DNA from: Mesorhizobium denitrificans
GTDB taxonomy: Bacteria; Pseudomonadota; Alphaproteobacteria; Rhizobiales; Rhizobiaceae
Direction of reading: 5' to 3'
DNA length: 64,000 nt
NCBI RefSeq assembly: GCF_003403035.1
Contig: NZ_QURN01000005.1
Coordinates: 62,001-126,000, forward strand
Below are positions 43,741 through 52,020 of this stretch, in pieces (positions within the stretch are counted from its first letter, which is position 1; every line of letters begins with the position of its first letter). The notes under the pieces are model-generated. The model was not told the origin of the DNA, searched no databases, and saw nothing but the letters and a program-made list of their open reading frames with translations. Both the position numbers and the translations under genes were made by a program.

Positions 43741-44034
43741 TCAAATGAGGTTTAGATTCAAAAGGTGGGTCCGTCTGCCATCGACCGTGCCGTAAGCACT
43801 GATCCGACTTTCGAAGAACCCGACCCGAATGGTTTGGTCAGGGGATGCGAGTTGTTCGAGGCTATCGCGCTTGCAAATGCCGATAGCCACATCCCGCTTG
43901 CGCTTCGGATGGGAGACTGTGATCCGATCCACGAATAAGTGCCCGGCTTCATCGGCAGTGCGCATAAACACGTCCATGTAAGTCGCCCCTTTCGAGCGCC
44001 TCATTCGCTTCGCTTCAATCTTCATCAGGTGCAT
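43741..44034 (-). CDS. 97-residue basic hypothetical protein
   Basis: Starts at ATG 44034 with AAGGA 10 bases upstream. First 35 residues are basic; later FVDRITVSHPKRKRDVAIGI looks like a small beta domain. It leads the leftward operon of the element's small genes. Not recognised. Confidence 0.6.
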   Translation of the reverse strand: MHLMKIEAKRMRRSKGATYMDVFMRTADEAGHLFVDRITVSHPKRKRDVAIGICKRDSLEQLASPDQTIRVGFFESRISAYGTVDGRRTHLLNLNLI

Positions 44035-44472
44035 CGAGCATCGTTCCTTGTTGTCGGGTACACGATGCTCGGGCGTGTGATTGGAGGGTCCACGCTGATG
44101 AATATTAGGGCAAGCCGAAAAGTGACATTAATGTTGTCTAAAATGCAGATTGTCGCGTTTGTCAGGTGCAGCGCGTTACGGGAGGGGCGAGCGTTGGCGA
44201 TCAGACCTTGCGCGTTGCCAAAATTACTGCGCTCACAGCGCAGAACAGGCGTTTCGACGTAGGTCGGGAGGGTCGCGCCTAGAAATCGCCTGTACGGCGA
44301 GATTTTTTGACGCGTATGTTGGCAAAGTCTTGGGAGAGGGTTGCCGGTCTTGGGATACCGCGTTGGAATTTCACGCTGTGGTCAACTTTGATGGAAAGTC
44401 GCTAACCCTTTTGGGGGAAATGCCCTTGAATTCATGCCTTCACGAAATGCAATCTATGAATCGGAGGGCAAC
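44035..44472. other. Divergent intergenic region inside the element
   Basis: 438 bases between the leftward small-gene operon and the rightward 267-aa gene. Open frames here lack ribosome sites and look antisense-like, so no gene is called. It should contain both promoters. A short near-palindrome GACATTAATGTTGTC lies near 44122. Confidence 0.4.
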
Positions 44473-45276
44473 ATGGAAAAACGGCCAGCGATTCTCGACA
44501 ATTGGGACGAAATACAACACGATCCGGTAAGCATGCCCCCTAGCGACTTCACTGGGATGAAGAAATCCGAAGTCGTCGAGGCAATCGTTGAATGGTTCTT
44601 TGAGAATTTCGAAGACCCAGCCGAGACAACACCATACGAGAGCGCTGAGGGCGGCTATCAGTACATCTGGGGCGGACCTTATGATGCTCGAGAAATAATC
44701 GAGAGCGTCTTTGAGGACACTGCGTCTAAGGCTGCTGTGGAAGATGCCGTCAACCAGATCCAAAGGGGCGGCTTCGATTGGGTACCAAACTCCAATCGAC
44801 TCCAGCCACCAGATGAAGACGACTTAGAGCATGAATTCACTGCGAGCGAGCTTCACAGCGAAATGCTCAATCAGATCTCGCAATTTGAAGACGCAATCTC
44901 TCAAATTCCTCCTGCCACCCCGGGCATTGGTCACAACAATCCACCCGAGGAGATCGATCCACTCGTAGAGCAAGTGGACCTCCAAGATATCATGAACTCA
45001 GTTGCGGTCCTCAAAGCGCAGCCAGTTGAACCTGAAGACGGAGGTAAAGCCGCCACAGCTGCAATCACCCGTCTGAAAGAATGGGCTGTAAAACTTGGAG
45101 GTTACGTTACTAAGCAGGCAGATAATTTCATCACGGAAGCGGTCAAAGAGGCAGGCAAACAATTTGGTCGTTGGGGAACGCGCGCGGCACTGGTTGTAAT
45201 TGGCACTCGGCTGCTATCTCTCACAGATGTCGCCAGTCAATGGTTGGAAGCAATAGGCCATAACCTTCCGTTTTGA
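44473..45276 (+). CDS. 267-residue hypothetical protein with an IGHNNPPE motif
   Basis: Starts at ATG 44473 after GGAGGGCAAC. Acidic N-terminal half (W and E rich, SEVVEAIVEWFFENFED), then GIGHNNPPEEIDPL in the middle and a helical C-terminus with a possible membrane-like helix (TRAALVVIGTRLLSL). The GHNNPP motif recurs in many unannotated alphaproteobacterial phage and element proteins, as I recall. It sits alone on the plus strand and ends at a shared terminator. Function unknown. Confidence 0.7.
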   Translation: MEKRPAILDNWDEIQHDPVSMPPSDFTGMKKSEVVEAIVEWFFENFEDPAETTPYESAEGGYQYIWGGPYDAREIIESVFEDTASKAAVEDAVNQIQRGGFDWVPNSNRLQPPDEDDLEHEFTASELHSEMLNQISQFEDAISQIPPATPGIGHNNPPEEIDPLVEQVDLQDIMNSVAVLKAQPVEPEDGGKAATAAITRLKEWAVKLGGYVTKQADNFITEAVKEAGKQFGRWGTRAALVVIGTRLLSLTDVASQWLEAIGHNLPF

Positions 45277-45295
45277 TTTTCTCCTGCCAAACAAA

Positions 45296-45319
45296 AACCC
45301 GCGCCTCTCGACGCGGGTT
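45296..45319. terminator. Bidirectional terminator
   Basis: 8-bp stem (AACCCGCG with CGCGGGTT), 8-base loop, between convergent genes at 45276 and 45336; A/T runs on both sides are short. Confidence 0.65.
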
Positions 45320-45335
45320 GCTGCATTGATTTGGA

Positions 45336-45557
45336 TCAGGCGGTGCGAAGTGCCTCGTCTTTGCAAGATGCGTCTCGTCCTGTGGTCAGGCAGTAGAAGC
45401 GCGTCTTCGCCGTCGCCACGTTCATCTGGATAGCAGCACAGGCGGCGAGAAACGTCGCGCGATCTTGACGAGGGTTAGCCCAATAGATTTTGCGCGCTTG
45501 CGCAAATGGGGATTCCTTCTTTGCAGGAGCGGGTTTGGATTTCTTCTCGGTCGTCAT
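45336..45557 (-). CDS. 73-residue hypothetical protein
   Basis: Starts at ATG 45557 behind AAAGGAATCC. Lys/Pro-rich N-terminus, then a helical core with two cysteines (CAAIQMNVATAKTRFYCLTTG). Its C-terminal part could be a degenerate HTH. Not recognised. It follows the primase and repeat region in the leftward series. Confidence 0.6.
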   Translation of the reverse strand: MTTEKKSKPAPAKKESPFAQARKIYWANPRQDRATFLAACAAIQMNVATAKTRFYCLTTGRDASCKDEALRTA

Positions 45558-45799
45558 GTCGGGATTCCTTTCGATGCTGACGAACAAAGAATCTCATCAA
45601 GTTGATCGGATGGCACTCTGGCACGAGATTGAAGGGGCCCGGGTAATGCGGGCAGTGGGTGACAAAACGTCTCGCACAACACGGGGATGTCAGAACTGGC
45701 GATGGGTAAGTTTGAATCCATGTACGGTCGCGCGCGTCCGCGTATATGCGCGCGTGAACCGGTTGGCGCTCGTCCAACAACGCCGATCCGCGAAAATGT

Positions 45800-45941
45800 T
45801 GACGTTGTCATTGTTGCCTCGCGATCACAGGGGGAATGAAGGAAAACCCCTCTCTTTCTCTCTTTGAATCGCGACGCGCGAGGCAACAATGGCAACATTT
45901 TGCTAGATAGCGTTGCGTGACGTTGTCATTGTTGCCTCGCG
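45800..45941. repeat. Repeat array beside the primase gene: candidate replication origin
   Basis: A 24-bp sequence is repeated exactly at 45800-45823 and 45918-45941 (it begins TGACGTTGTCATTG and ends CCTCGCG). Between them, at 45877-45891, 15 bases of the same unit occur inverted (CGCGAGGCAACAATG). It lies in the 410-bp gap 45558-45968 directly after the primase gene, which is where many satellites keep their origin. The rest of the gap holds alternating CG-rich palindromic stretches near 45725-45755. Confidence 0.55.
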
Positions 45942-45968
45942 TATGCGCGCGCGACGTAGACAGCAGAT

Positions 45969-48389
45969 TTACGCCCTGCCTGTGATCTTCGCCTGAATCT
46001 TGGCGACTTGTTGAGCGCGGGCCTCCATCTGTGCAGAAAATCGATCAGCCAACCCTGGCGTAATTGACCACGCTTTTCTGCCATCGATCTCGGTGAGCCA
46101 ACCAGAAATGACAAAGAACTTGAATAGTTCTTCTCGCGCATTCTGGTCAGTCATGCTTCTGAACGCCCGGCAGTTTTGCTGCACATGGCGCATCTCAACC
46201 GGCTGATCGGGATTGGCGCGCTGCCAACGCAAAAAGCAATCAGCGACCGCTTGATGCAAAGATCGCTGCTTGTCGCCGCCGACCAACCCCTCATAAAACG
46301 CGTAGCCATGTCGAAAAACGAACTTGTCGATTAGTTCTCGCGCGAAGCCAGCTACGTCCGCACGGATTGGATCGGTGAGTTCCCAGCAACCAGCAGCTGC
46401 CCCCGCCGCATGGAAGATCAGACAGAATTGTGCGAAACGGCGAGGCGTCTTACCTAACCAACCCGCGAAGGCGTCCGACATGGTTTCGCCCGCTTCTGCC
46501 ATTTCAAGATAATCAGCTTCGACTTCCCTGTAGATTGAACAAGCCTCTGCGCTCAGTTGAATGTCGCAAGGGGGAAAGTCGTTCATAAACCTTAGCATGG
46601 TTAGAAAATTCGCCCGGTGCTGTTTGAAATCGAGCACTCTTTGGCTAGGCCTGCTTCTGCCGACTGTGATCGGGATGAAGCGCTGCAACAACCCATCATC
46701 ATCGAGGCTTTTCGCAATGGAACGAATTTTGTCCAACTGAATGCCGCCAAACATGCCGATTGAAAGGTGGGGAATGAAGGTGCTTCCGCGACTTATGCGG
46801 ACCTGCTCATAATCATCTTCGCCGTCGAAGCCAGTCAGATAAATTCCGCGATCTTGAGATGCTGCCGTTTTGCTGAGAGCACTCTTTTCTAGTGCTCCCA
46901 TCCACCCCGCGATTTCGTCACGAGCGCCCGTGGTACCCTGATCTTGCTTTGACAAGATTACACAAAGAGCTTCGCTGGTAGCGTCTTTGACAATGCGCCG
47001 CCTTGAAAAATCCTCTTTGGGAACTTCAGCACCCTTTTCCCGCAGTTCGTCGTGTACGGCCTGCAATCTCTTGTGGTCTTCAATGTCGAAAAATCTGAGA
47101 AAACCCATTGATGCGCGAACAGGAGCGGATTTGCGGGCCGAGACCGCGCCCACAATCATCGCCCACAGATTCGGCCCGACGCGATGGTCGGAACCTTCAA
47201 CGGGATAGACTTTGATGCGGTGGTCCAGCACCCCCGCAATCGACATAATAGCGGACATTGCACACGCGGAGATGTCGGCCCCGGTCGACATTGACAAGCT
47301 CTCAACATAAGCGCGCATAGCTGGTGGAAGTTGATTGACTGGAAACTCTGGCGCAGCCGCATTTTGCCATATGTCGACCGCGTTTGCCGCCATTTCGGCA
47401 TCTTTCTGGGAATTGGCACGCTGAATGTTCTCGTATTGCTCCCGCCCGTGCTCAACGAAACGCAGCATTGGTGTATTGCCTTCGCGAACCTGCCGATACA
47501 CGTGCTGAAAGTTGCGCTCTGCTTTAGCGATCCGGGATTCGCCGCTCGCTGACGCGGGTGACTTCATCACCATCGGCGAGTTCATCACTAGCCGTTCAAC
47601 CTGTGTCGCGCTGCCGGTCAGACGGTCAATTGCCGCCACGATGGCCATGAATGTTTCGGACCATGCACCCGGCTCGCAGCCCGTTTGCGCGTTGAACCGC
47701 GCTAACAGGCTCGGATAGATCGCAAGTTTCAATATCACATCGGTATCAGGTAGATCAGTGCGCCGGTACTCGACGGAATCGCTTACGGGACCAAGCTCTT
47801 TGGCAGACTGCTGACCACCGAATGCTGCAATGAAGTCGTCAAGGAATTTTTGTTGGTCTGTTATCTGCGCTTTTTTACCAACCACGTTGCCCGTGAAAGT
47901 GAAATAGCGTCTGCTTTGATAGACTTCGATCTTTGTCTGGGGTGATCGCTTGCCATCCAAACCGTTGGACAAACGGCCCCGGCCAATGATGTGGTAGCCT
48001 TTGCCGGACGGCGAGAACTCGGTGTAAGTTTCAACGGTCTCCAGAATTTCTTCTTCCAGCGCGTGACGCTGGTTCAGAAATGCGAGATCGACTTTAGCTA
48101 TGTCGTCAATGTCGATCCCGAAGTATGGATCGTCATTTGTGAAAACGAACCCGATGCCTTCAACTGTAGAACGATTGGCGCGCCAAGTATCTACAGCCTG
48201 CTCAAATGTTCCCCAAGTGGAAGGGTCTCCGTGATCGGCAAAGCTGGATGGGGCATTCGGGTTAAGCGGCGGTTTGGTTAGCTGGCCGTCGCGCTCAACG
48301 GCCTTCCAATTCACCCATTGTCGCCGTTCTCGCAGTTCAGCTGGGATATTGTCGAAATCGAAACGTTCACTGTGGTCAGGCGCGGTCAT
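45969..48389 (-). CDS. Primase-polymerase fused to DUF3987-type helicase-like domain
   Basis: 806 residues from the ATG at 48389. The N-terminal ~200 residues have archaeo-eukaryotic primase motifs: DxD in FGIDIDDI (about 93-95) and SPSGKGYHI (GKG-x-H about 129-133). The middle and C-terminus match DUF3987, a AAA-like region; its Walker A position reads GAVSARKS, altered from the usual GxxGxGKS. Such fusions initiate replication in phage, satellites and plasmids. It pairs with the repeat array just downstream. Confidence 0.8.
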   Translation of the reverse strand: MTAPDHSERFDFDNIPAELRERRQWVNWKAVERDGQLTKPPLNPNAPSSFADHGDPSTWGTFEQAVDTWRANRSTVEGIGFVFTNDDPYFGIDIDDIAKVDLAFLNQRHALEEEILETVETYTEFSPSGKGYHIIGRGRLSNGLDGKRSPQTKIEVYQSRRYFTFTGNVVGKKAQITDQQKFLDDFIAAFGGQQSAKELGPVSDSVEYRRTDLPDTDVILKLAIYPSLLARFNAQTGCEPGAWSETFMAIVAAIDRLTGSATQVERLVMNSPMVMKSPASASGESRIAKAERNFQHVYRQVREGNTPMLRFVEHGREQYENIQRANSQKDAEMAANAVDIWQNAAAPEFPVNQLPPAMRAYVESLSMSTGADISACAMSAIMSIAGVLDHRIKVYPVEGSDHRVGPNLWAMIVGAVSARKSAPVRASMGFLRFFDIEDHKRLQAVHDELREKGAEVPKEDFSRRRIVKDATSEALCVILSKQDQGTTGARDEIAGWMGALEKSALSKTAASQDRGIYLTGFDGEDDYEQVRISRGSTFIPHLSIGMFGGIQLDKIRSIAKSLDDDGLLQRFIPITVGRSRPSQRVLDFKQHRANFLTMLRFMNDFPPCDIQLSAEACSIYREVEADYLEMAEAGETMSDAFAGWLGKTPRRFAQFCLIFHAAGAAAGCWELTDPIRADVAGFARELIDKFVFRHGYAFYEGLVGGDKQRSLHQAVADCFLRWQRANPDQPVEMRHVQQNCRAFRSMTDQNAREELFKFFVISGWLTEIDGRKAWSITPGLADRFSAQMEARAQQVAKIQAKITGRA

Positions 48390-48497
48390 ATTGGAATGCT
48401 TTCGCTGTAGCGAAAGGAACCTCGACGCGCTGATTGCCAAATACGGGCAACGCTGGGAATATCAGCATGTCGAAATAGTTCCCTTCATGTTGGAATC

Positions 48498-48531
48498 GCC
48501 CTGCGGACGGCACATCCGCAGGGCATTATTT
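48498..48531 (+). terminator. Strong plus-strand terminator opposite the AlpA-primase operon
   Basis: A perfect 10-bp stem (GCCCTGCGGA with TCCGCAGGGC), 7-base loop, then ATTATTTTTT on the plus strand. No plus-strand protein gene is credible upstream, so it may end an antisense RNA running against the primase start. Confidence 0.6.
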
Positions 48532-48735
48532 TTTCATCGTGGGGCTGACGCTCGCCGCACAGCGCATCCATCTATCGTGATGCACATTCGCCCGCGCAAA
48601 GCTGGAACTTGCTTCACACGCGCGGAAAATGGGGGTTACTGTGGGGGCCAAGCGACGGCCCTTCCCTATCCCCTTGGAATTTCGAGATAGGGATGACCTA
48701 AGCCTATAGTCACGAGGGTTCGGAGCGGCATTCAT
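48526..48735 (-). CDS. 69-residue hypothetical protein coupled to AlpA-like gene
   Basis: The ATG at 48735 overlaps the AlpA-like gene's stop as ATGA. The product is basic and Ser/Arg-rich (NSKGIGKGRRLAPTVTP). Coupling supports it; low complexity and lack of homologues known to me argue caution. Confidence 0.4.
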   Translation of the reverse strand: MNAAPNPRDYRLRSSLSRNSKGIGKGRRLAPTVTPIFRACEASSSFARANVHHDRWMRCAASVSPTMKK

Positions 48736-48932
48736 AGCGAACGCTCTCGGGTGTCCACCCATGCGATTAATTCGCTAAGCCGCCATCGCGTTGCACCAGT
48801 CATGCCCGGTGTGATCTTCAATGGATTTGGAAACTGACCAGCCTTCCGCAAGCGCCAAATCGTGGGAGCGGAGAGGCCGACCATGACTTTGACTTCGTCA
48901 ATAGACAAAAGTCGATCGGATAAAGCAGACAT
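48732..48932 (-). CDS. AlpA-family regulator/excisionase-like HTH protein
   Basis: 66 residues with the MerR-like winged HTH of AlpA: LLSIDEVKVMVGLSAPTIWRLRKAGQFP, then WRLSELIAWVDTR. In P4-type elements and PICIs, AlpA-like proteins control the integrase or the replication operon. It lies between primase and integrase with TTCCTA repeats upstream that could be its operator. Confidence 0.88.
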   Translation of the reverse strand: MSALSDRLLSIDEVKVMVGLSAPTIWRLRKAGQFPNPLKITPGMTGATRWRLSELIAWVDTRERSL

Positions 48933-48997
48933 GGGATTTGCCCAGAAATTGAAACCATCGGCAGCCGCGCGAAAGCGCAGCCAGTGAAAGCACGGGC

Positions 48998-49074
48998 TTC
49001 CTAGTTTCCTAATTTCCTAGCTGAGGTTGGCAGCTGTCCTGCAAGGGCGCGGGATCAGATGCCAAAGTTTCCTA
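48998..49074. repeat. TTCCTA tandem repeats between AlpA-like gene and integrase
   Basis: Three units start at 48998, 49006 and 49014, exactly 8 bases apart, with a fourth TTCCTA at 49069. They lie upstream of the AlpA-like gene and downstream of the integrase gene. Likely binding sites for AlpA or an excision factor; not proven. Confidence 0.5.
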
Positions 49075-49151
49075 ATTCACATCGTTTCGTCGTTGCAATT
49101 ACGCTCACATAATTTCGCGTTGGCTACAATAGTGAAAAAGAGGATCTTCCG

Positions 49152-50318
49152 TTACGTCACCTTGCTGGTTACGAACTTCTCCCAGTCTTGCAGCAGCACG
49201 CGCCTCTTGTCGATTGCGTCGCCACGGCGGTAAGCGCGCTCGGTCTTATTTCCCACAGCGTGGGCAAGACTCATTTCTATGATCTCCCGTGAATGGTCGC
49301 TTTGTTCTAGTGCCCAATCCCGAAACGCAGATCGGAATCCGTGCACAGTTACCCCGGGCACGCCAATCTTTTTCACGAGATGCGCTTGGGCGAACTTGCC
49401 GCCGTTAAATATGAAGGGCGAACGAGTCCGCGTTTGCCTCTCAATAATGCTAACGGCAGCGTCTGTGAGGGGTACCTTGTGTTGGCGCTTCGATTTCATG
49501 CGCGCCGCCGGAATCGTCCAAATCTTTTGGTCGAGGTCCAACTCCGACCACTGCGCTAGTCGCGCCTCTGTGGATCGAGCGGCAGTCAAAACCAAGAACT
49601 TGAGCAGATCACATTCGTTGCCAGCGAACCACGCGGAAATATCTTTGTACGGCATCGCGGGATGATGCTTGTCTGGATCATGAGGATCGGGTTTGAGAAA
49701 GAGGTGGTCCAAGGTTTTCAAGTTGGCCTTCCACCTTGCAGGATTTTCGCCCTCACGCTTCTTCTCAACACGGGCAACGTCAAAGACGCGCTCCATGATG
49801 TTCTGAACGAGCACGCCGACATTCGGTGTTCTGGCCCAAATGGGTTTGAGCTCTGCAATTACGTCTTCGCCAGAAATATCGGCAATCTTCTTGGTCGTGA
49901 ACGCTTCGGAGAGGTTCTTCATCGCCCCTCGCATGTTTCTGATCGTGCCGGGACGCAAGGGTTTCTCTTTGCGCGTTTCTAGCGCCTTGATCCAATCATC
50001 CACATACTCGCCGAAGGTGATTGCTTTCGCCCCAGCCTTCGCCTGCGACTTCGTAGACTTCTTGTCCTCGATTGGGTCGAAACCCTTCCTGATCTTGGGC
50101 CGGAGTTCGTCAGCCTCATCACGGGCTGCGGCGAGCGTCATACCCTTTTCAGAACCTAGCCCAAACTCGCGGCGCTTCCCTGTAACCGGCGAAGTGTAAA
50201 TGAACGCCCATGACCGAGCGTTGCCCTTGCCCACCACAAGATACAGGTTGTCGCCCGCTAGATATCGTCCGGGCTTCTTCTTCAACATCAGTTGCCTGTC
50301 ATTAAGTTTCTTGGCCAC
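49152..50318 (-). CDS. Site-specific tyrosine recombinase (P4-type integrase)
   Basis: 388 residues from a GTG at 50318. N-terminal DUF4102-like arm domain, then SAM-like core binding domain, then the catalytic domain with the Arg in TAARSTEARLAQW, HGFRSAFRDWA (His-x-x-Arg), a second His in SLAHAVG and the nucleophile Tyr in ERAYRRGD. All key residues are present, so it should be active. It is 175 bases from the right attachment candidate. Confidence 0.93.
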   Translation of the reverse strand: MAKKLNDRQLMLKKKPGRYLAGDNLYLVVGKGNARSWAFIYTSPVTGKRREFGLGSEKGMTLAAARDEADELRPKIRKGFDPIEDKKSTKSQAKAGAKAITFGEYVDDWIKALETRKEKPLRPGTIRNMRGAMKNLSEAFTTKKIADISGEDVIAELKPIWARTPNVGVLVQNIMERVFDVARVEKKREGENPARWKANLKTLDHLFLKPDPHDPDKHHPAMPYKDISAWFAGNECDLLKFLVLTAARSTEARLAQWSELDLDQKIWTIPAARMKSKRQHKVPLTDAAVSIIERQTRTRSPFIFNGGKFAQAHLVKKIGVPGVTVHGFRSAFRDWALEQSDHSREIIEMSLAHAVGNKTERAYRRGDAIDKRRVLLQDWEKFVTSKVT

Positions 50319-50321
50319 GCC

Positions 50322-50336
50322 TCGCCCTTCCCCACA
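50322..50336. repeat. Right arm repeat TCGCCCTTCCCCACA
   Basis: Exact copy of 40634-40648. It also spans the integrase ribosome site (GGGGAAGGGCGA on the minus strand), so integrase binding here could also repress its own translation or transcription. Confidence 0.5.
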
Positions 50337-50492
50337 ATTTCCCTACATGCGGACATGCTATCAGGTGAAACGATGCGAAATCAACCGAGATCATTTGAAC
50401 AAACAGAGTTAAGACAAGCTATTGAAAACGCTACAAACTTATATCACGCAACCAATGGAGAAATATGAGGTATTCAGATCGACGTATGCCTA

Positions 50493-50507
50493 TACGTAAA
50501 AGTCAAT
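50493..50507. repeat. Right attachment-site candidate (attR core)
   Basis: TACGTAAAAGTCAAT, identical to 40535-40549. It ends 18 bases before the mgtE stop codon. Joining the outer flanks of the two copies rebuilds a short mgtE-MerR intergenic region. Confidence 0.6.
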
Positions 50508-50524
50508 GTTGGTCCTATGGCGAT

Positions 50525-51940
50525 TTACCCGAACCACCATGTGGCGAGGCCAAGGAAAGCGAAAAAGCCCACACAATCCGTGACCGCGGTGACAAAGACG
50601 GAGGATGCGACGGCGGGGTCTGCCCCCACCTTGTCCAGCAGCAGCGGGATGAGAATACCCGCCAGCGCGGCGGCGAACATGTTGATGACCATCGCAGCGG
50701 CGATGATGCCGCCGATGTTTTTGTTTTCGAACCAGAACGTCGCCACCAGACCGATAAGAATGGCGAACACGATACCGTTTATCATTCCGACGCCCATTTC
50801 GCGGCGGATGATGCGCCAGGCGTTGTAAATGTCGATTTCCCTGGTGGCGAGCGCGCGCACCGTAACAGTCATGGTCTGCGACCCGGCATTGCCGCCCATG
50901 CCGGCGACGATGGGCATGAGCACCGCAAGCGCGACGATTTTCTGGATCGTCTGATCGAACAAGCCAATGACCGAGGCGGCGAGAAAGGCCGTGAGCAAAT
51001 TGACCGCCAGCCACGGAACGCGCGAGCGGGAGGTTGCCAGCACCGTGTCGGAAAGTTCTTCATCGCCGACGCCGCCCATGCGCATCAAATCTTCTTCGGC
51101 TTCCTGCTGGATGACGTCGACCACGTCATCAATGGTCAGCACACCGACCAACCGCTCGTTGTCATCGACAACAGCGGCTGACAACAGATCGTATTGCTCA
51201 AATTCGCGCGCCGCCTCTTCCTGATCCATCGTGGCGGGAATGGCATGGCGCGTTTCGTGCTTTATATCTTCGATTTTGGTGGAGCGCTTGGTGCGCAAAA
51301 TCTGATCGAGATAGACTGCACCAAGCAGCTTGAACGTGGGATCAATGACGAAAATCTCGCTGAACCGGTCCGGCAGATCGGTGTCATCGCGCAAATAGTC
51401 GATCGTCTGGCCAACCGTCCAGAACGGAGGGACGGCGACGAACTCGGTCTGCATGCGCCGACCTGCCGTTTCTTCCGGATAGTCCAAGGCACGCTTGAGG
51501 CGGATGCGCTCCGTGAAAGGAAGCTTCGACAGAATCTCCTGCCGGTCTTCCTCATCCATGTCTTCCAGAATGTAGACGGCGTCGTCTGAATCCAGATCCT
51601 TGACGGCGTCTGCGATCTGGTCGTTCGGCAGATGATCGACGATCTCCGCGCGAATCGCATCATCAACCTCGGTCAGCGCCGAGAAATCGAAATCATTGCC
51701 AAGCAGATCGACCAGTGCGCGGCGCTGCTCAGGCAGCAGCGCTTCCAGCAAGTCGCCAAGTTCAGATTGGTGCAGCCTGCCAACATCGGCCTTGAGCGCA
51801 AGGACGTCGCGGTCCGCAATCGCCGCGCCGATCTGCGACAGGAAGGACGCGCGAACCACGCCATCCTCGTTGTAAATGTCGGCATGCGGCAGCACATCTA
51901 TTGCTTCGTGAGCCGGCGCTTTCTCCTGGTCCTGTTCCAA
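50525..51940 (-). CDS. mgtE: Magnesium transporter MgtE
   Basis: 471 residues from a TTG at 51940 that stands 6 bases after GGGAGG; the open frame continues upstream without a good site. Order: MgtE N domain (about residues 60-160), two CBS domains (~165-290) and five membrane helices, with the pore motif AGMGGNAGSQT. It imports magnesium under control of its cytoplasmic sensor. Before the element inserted, it was probably just upstream of the MerR gene, both reading leftward. Confidence 0.94.
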   Translation of the reverse strand: MEQDQEKAPAHEAIDVLPHADIYNEDGVVRASFLSQIGAAIADRDVLALKADVGRLHQSELGDLLEALLPEQRRALVDLLGNDFDFSALTEVDDAIRAEIVDHLPNDQIADAVKDLDSDDAVYILEDMDEEDRQEILSKLPFTERIRLKRALDYPEETAGRRMQTEFVAVPPFWTVGQTIDYLRDDTDLPDRFSEIFVIDPTFKLLGAVYLDQILRTKRSTKIEDIKHETRHAIPATMDQEEAAREFEQYDLLSAAVVDDNERLVGVLTIDDVVDVIQQEAEEDLMRMGGVGDEELSDTVLATSRSRVPWLAVNLLTAFLAASVIGLFDQTIQKIVALAVLMPIVAGMGGNAGSQTMTVTVRALATREIDIYNAWRIIRREMGVGMINGIVFAILIGLVATFWFENKNIGGIIAAAMVINMFAAALAGILIPLLLDKVGADPAVASSVFVTAVTDCVGFFAFLGLATWWFG

Positions 51941-52020
51941 GGGCGCCTCCCAGTTTGGCTGCGAAAGTGAGTGCGTTTGGTTTAGACAAACGCTGCAGAA
52001 ATTCAAATAAAATGAGCGGC

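Larger units (their letters stand above)
40535..50507. mobile_element. ~10-kb satellite-like integrative element
   Basis: The unit is bounded by a perfect 15-bp direct repeat (TACGTAAAAGTCAAT) and has its tyrosine integrase at the right end. In order from the right it holds integrase, AlpA-like regulator, primase with DUF3987 helicase-like domain, repeat array, several unrecognised small genes, a TerS-like HTH protein, a membrane protein and a HEPN protein. No capsid, portal or conjugation gene is visible. Size and content match phage satellites such as PICI or P4-like islands more than a complete prophage or ICE. The boundaries are inferred from the repeat; excision has not been shown. Confidence 0.75.

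Noticed and set aside
45800-45941. CRISPR array
   Set aside because: Only two exact copies and one inverted copy, with unequal spacing and no cas genes.
40535-50507. Complete prophage or conjugative element
   Set aside because: No capsid, portal, tail, lysis, relaxase or type IV secretion gene is visible in the 10 kb.
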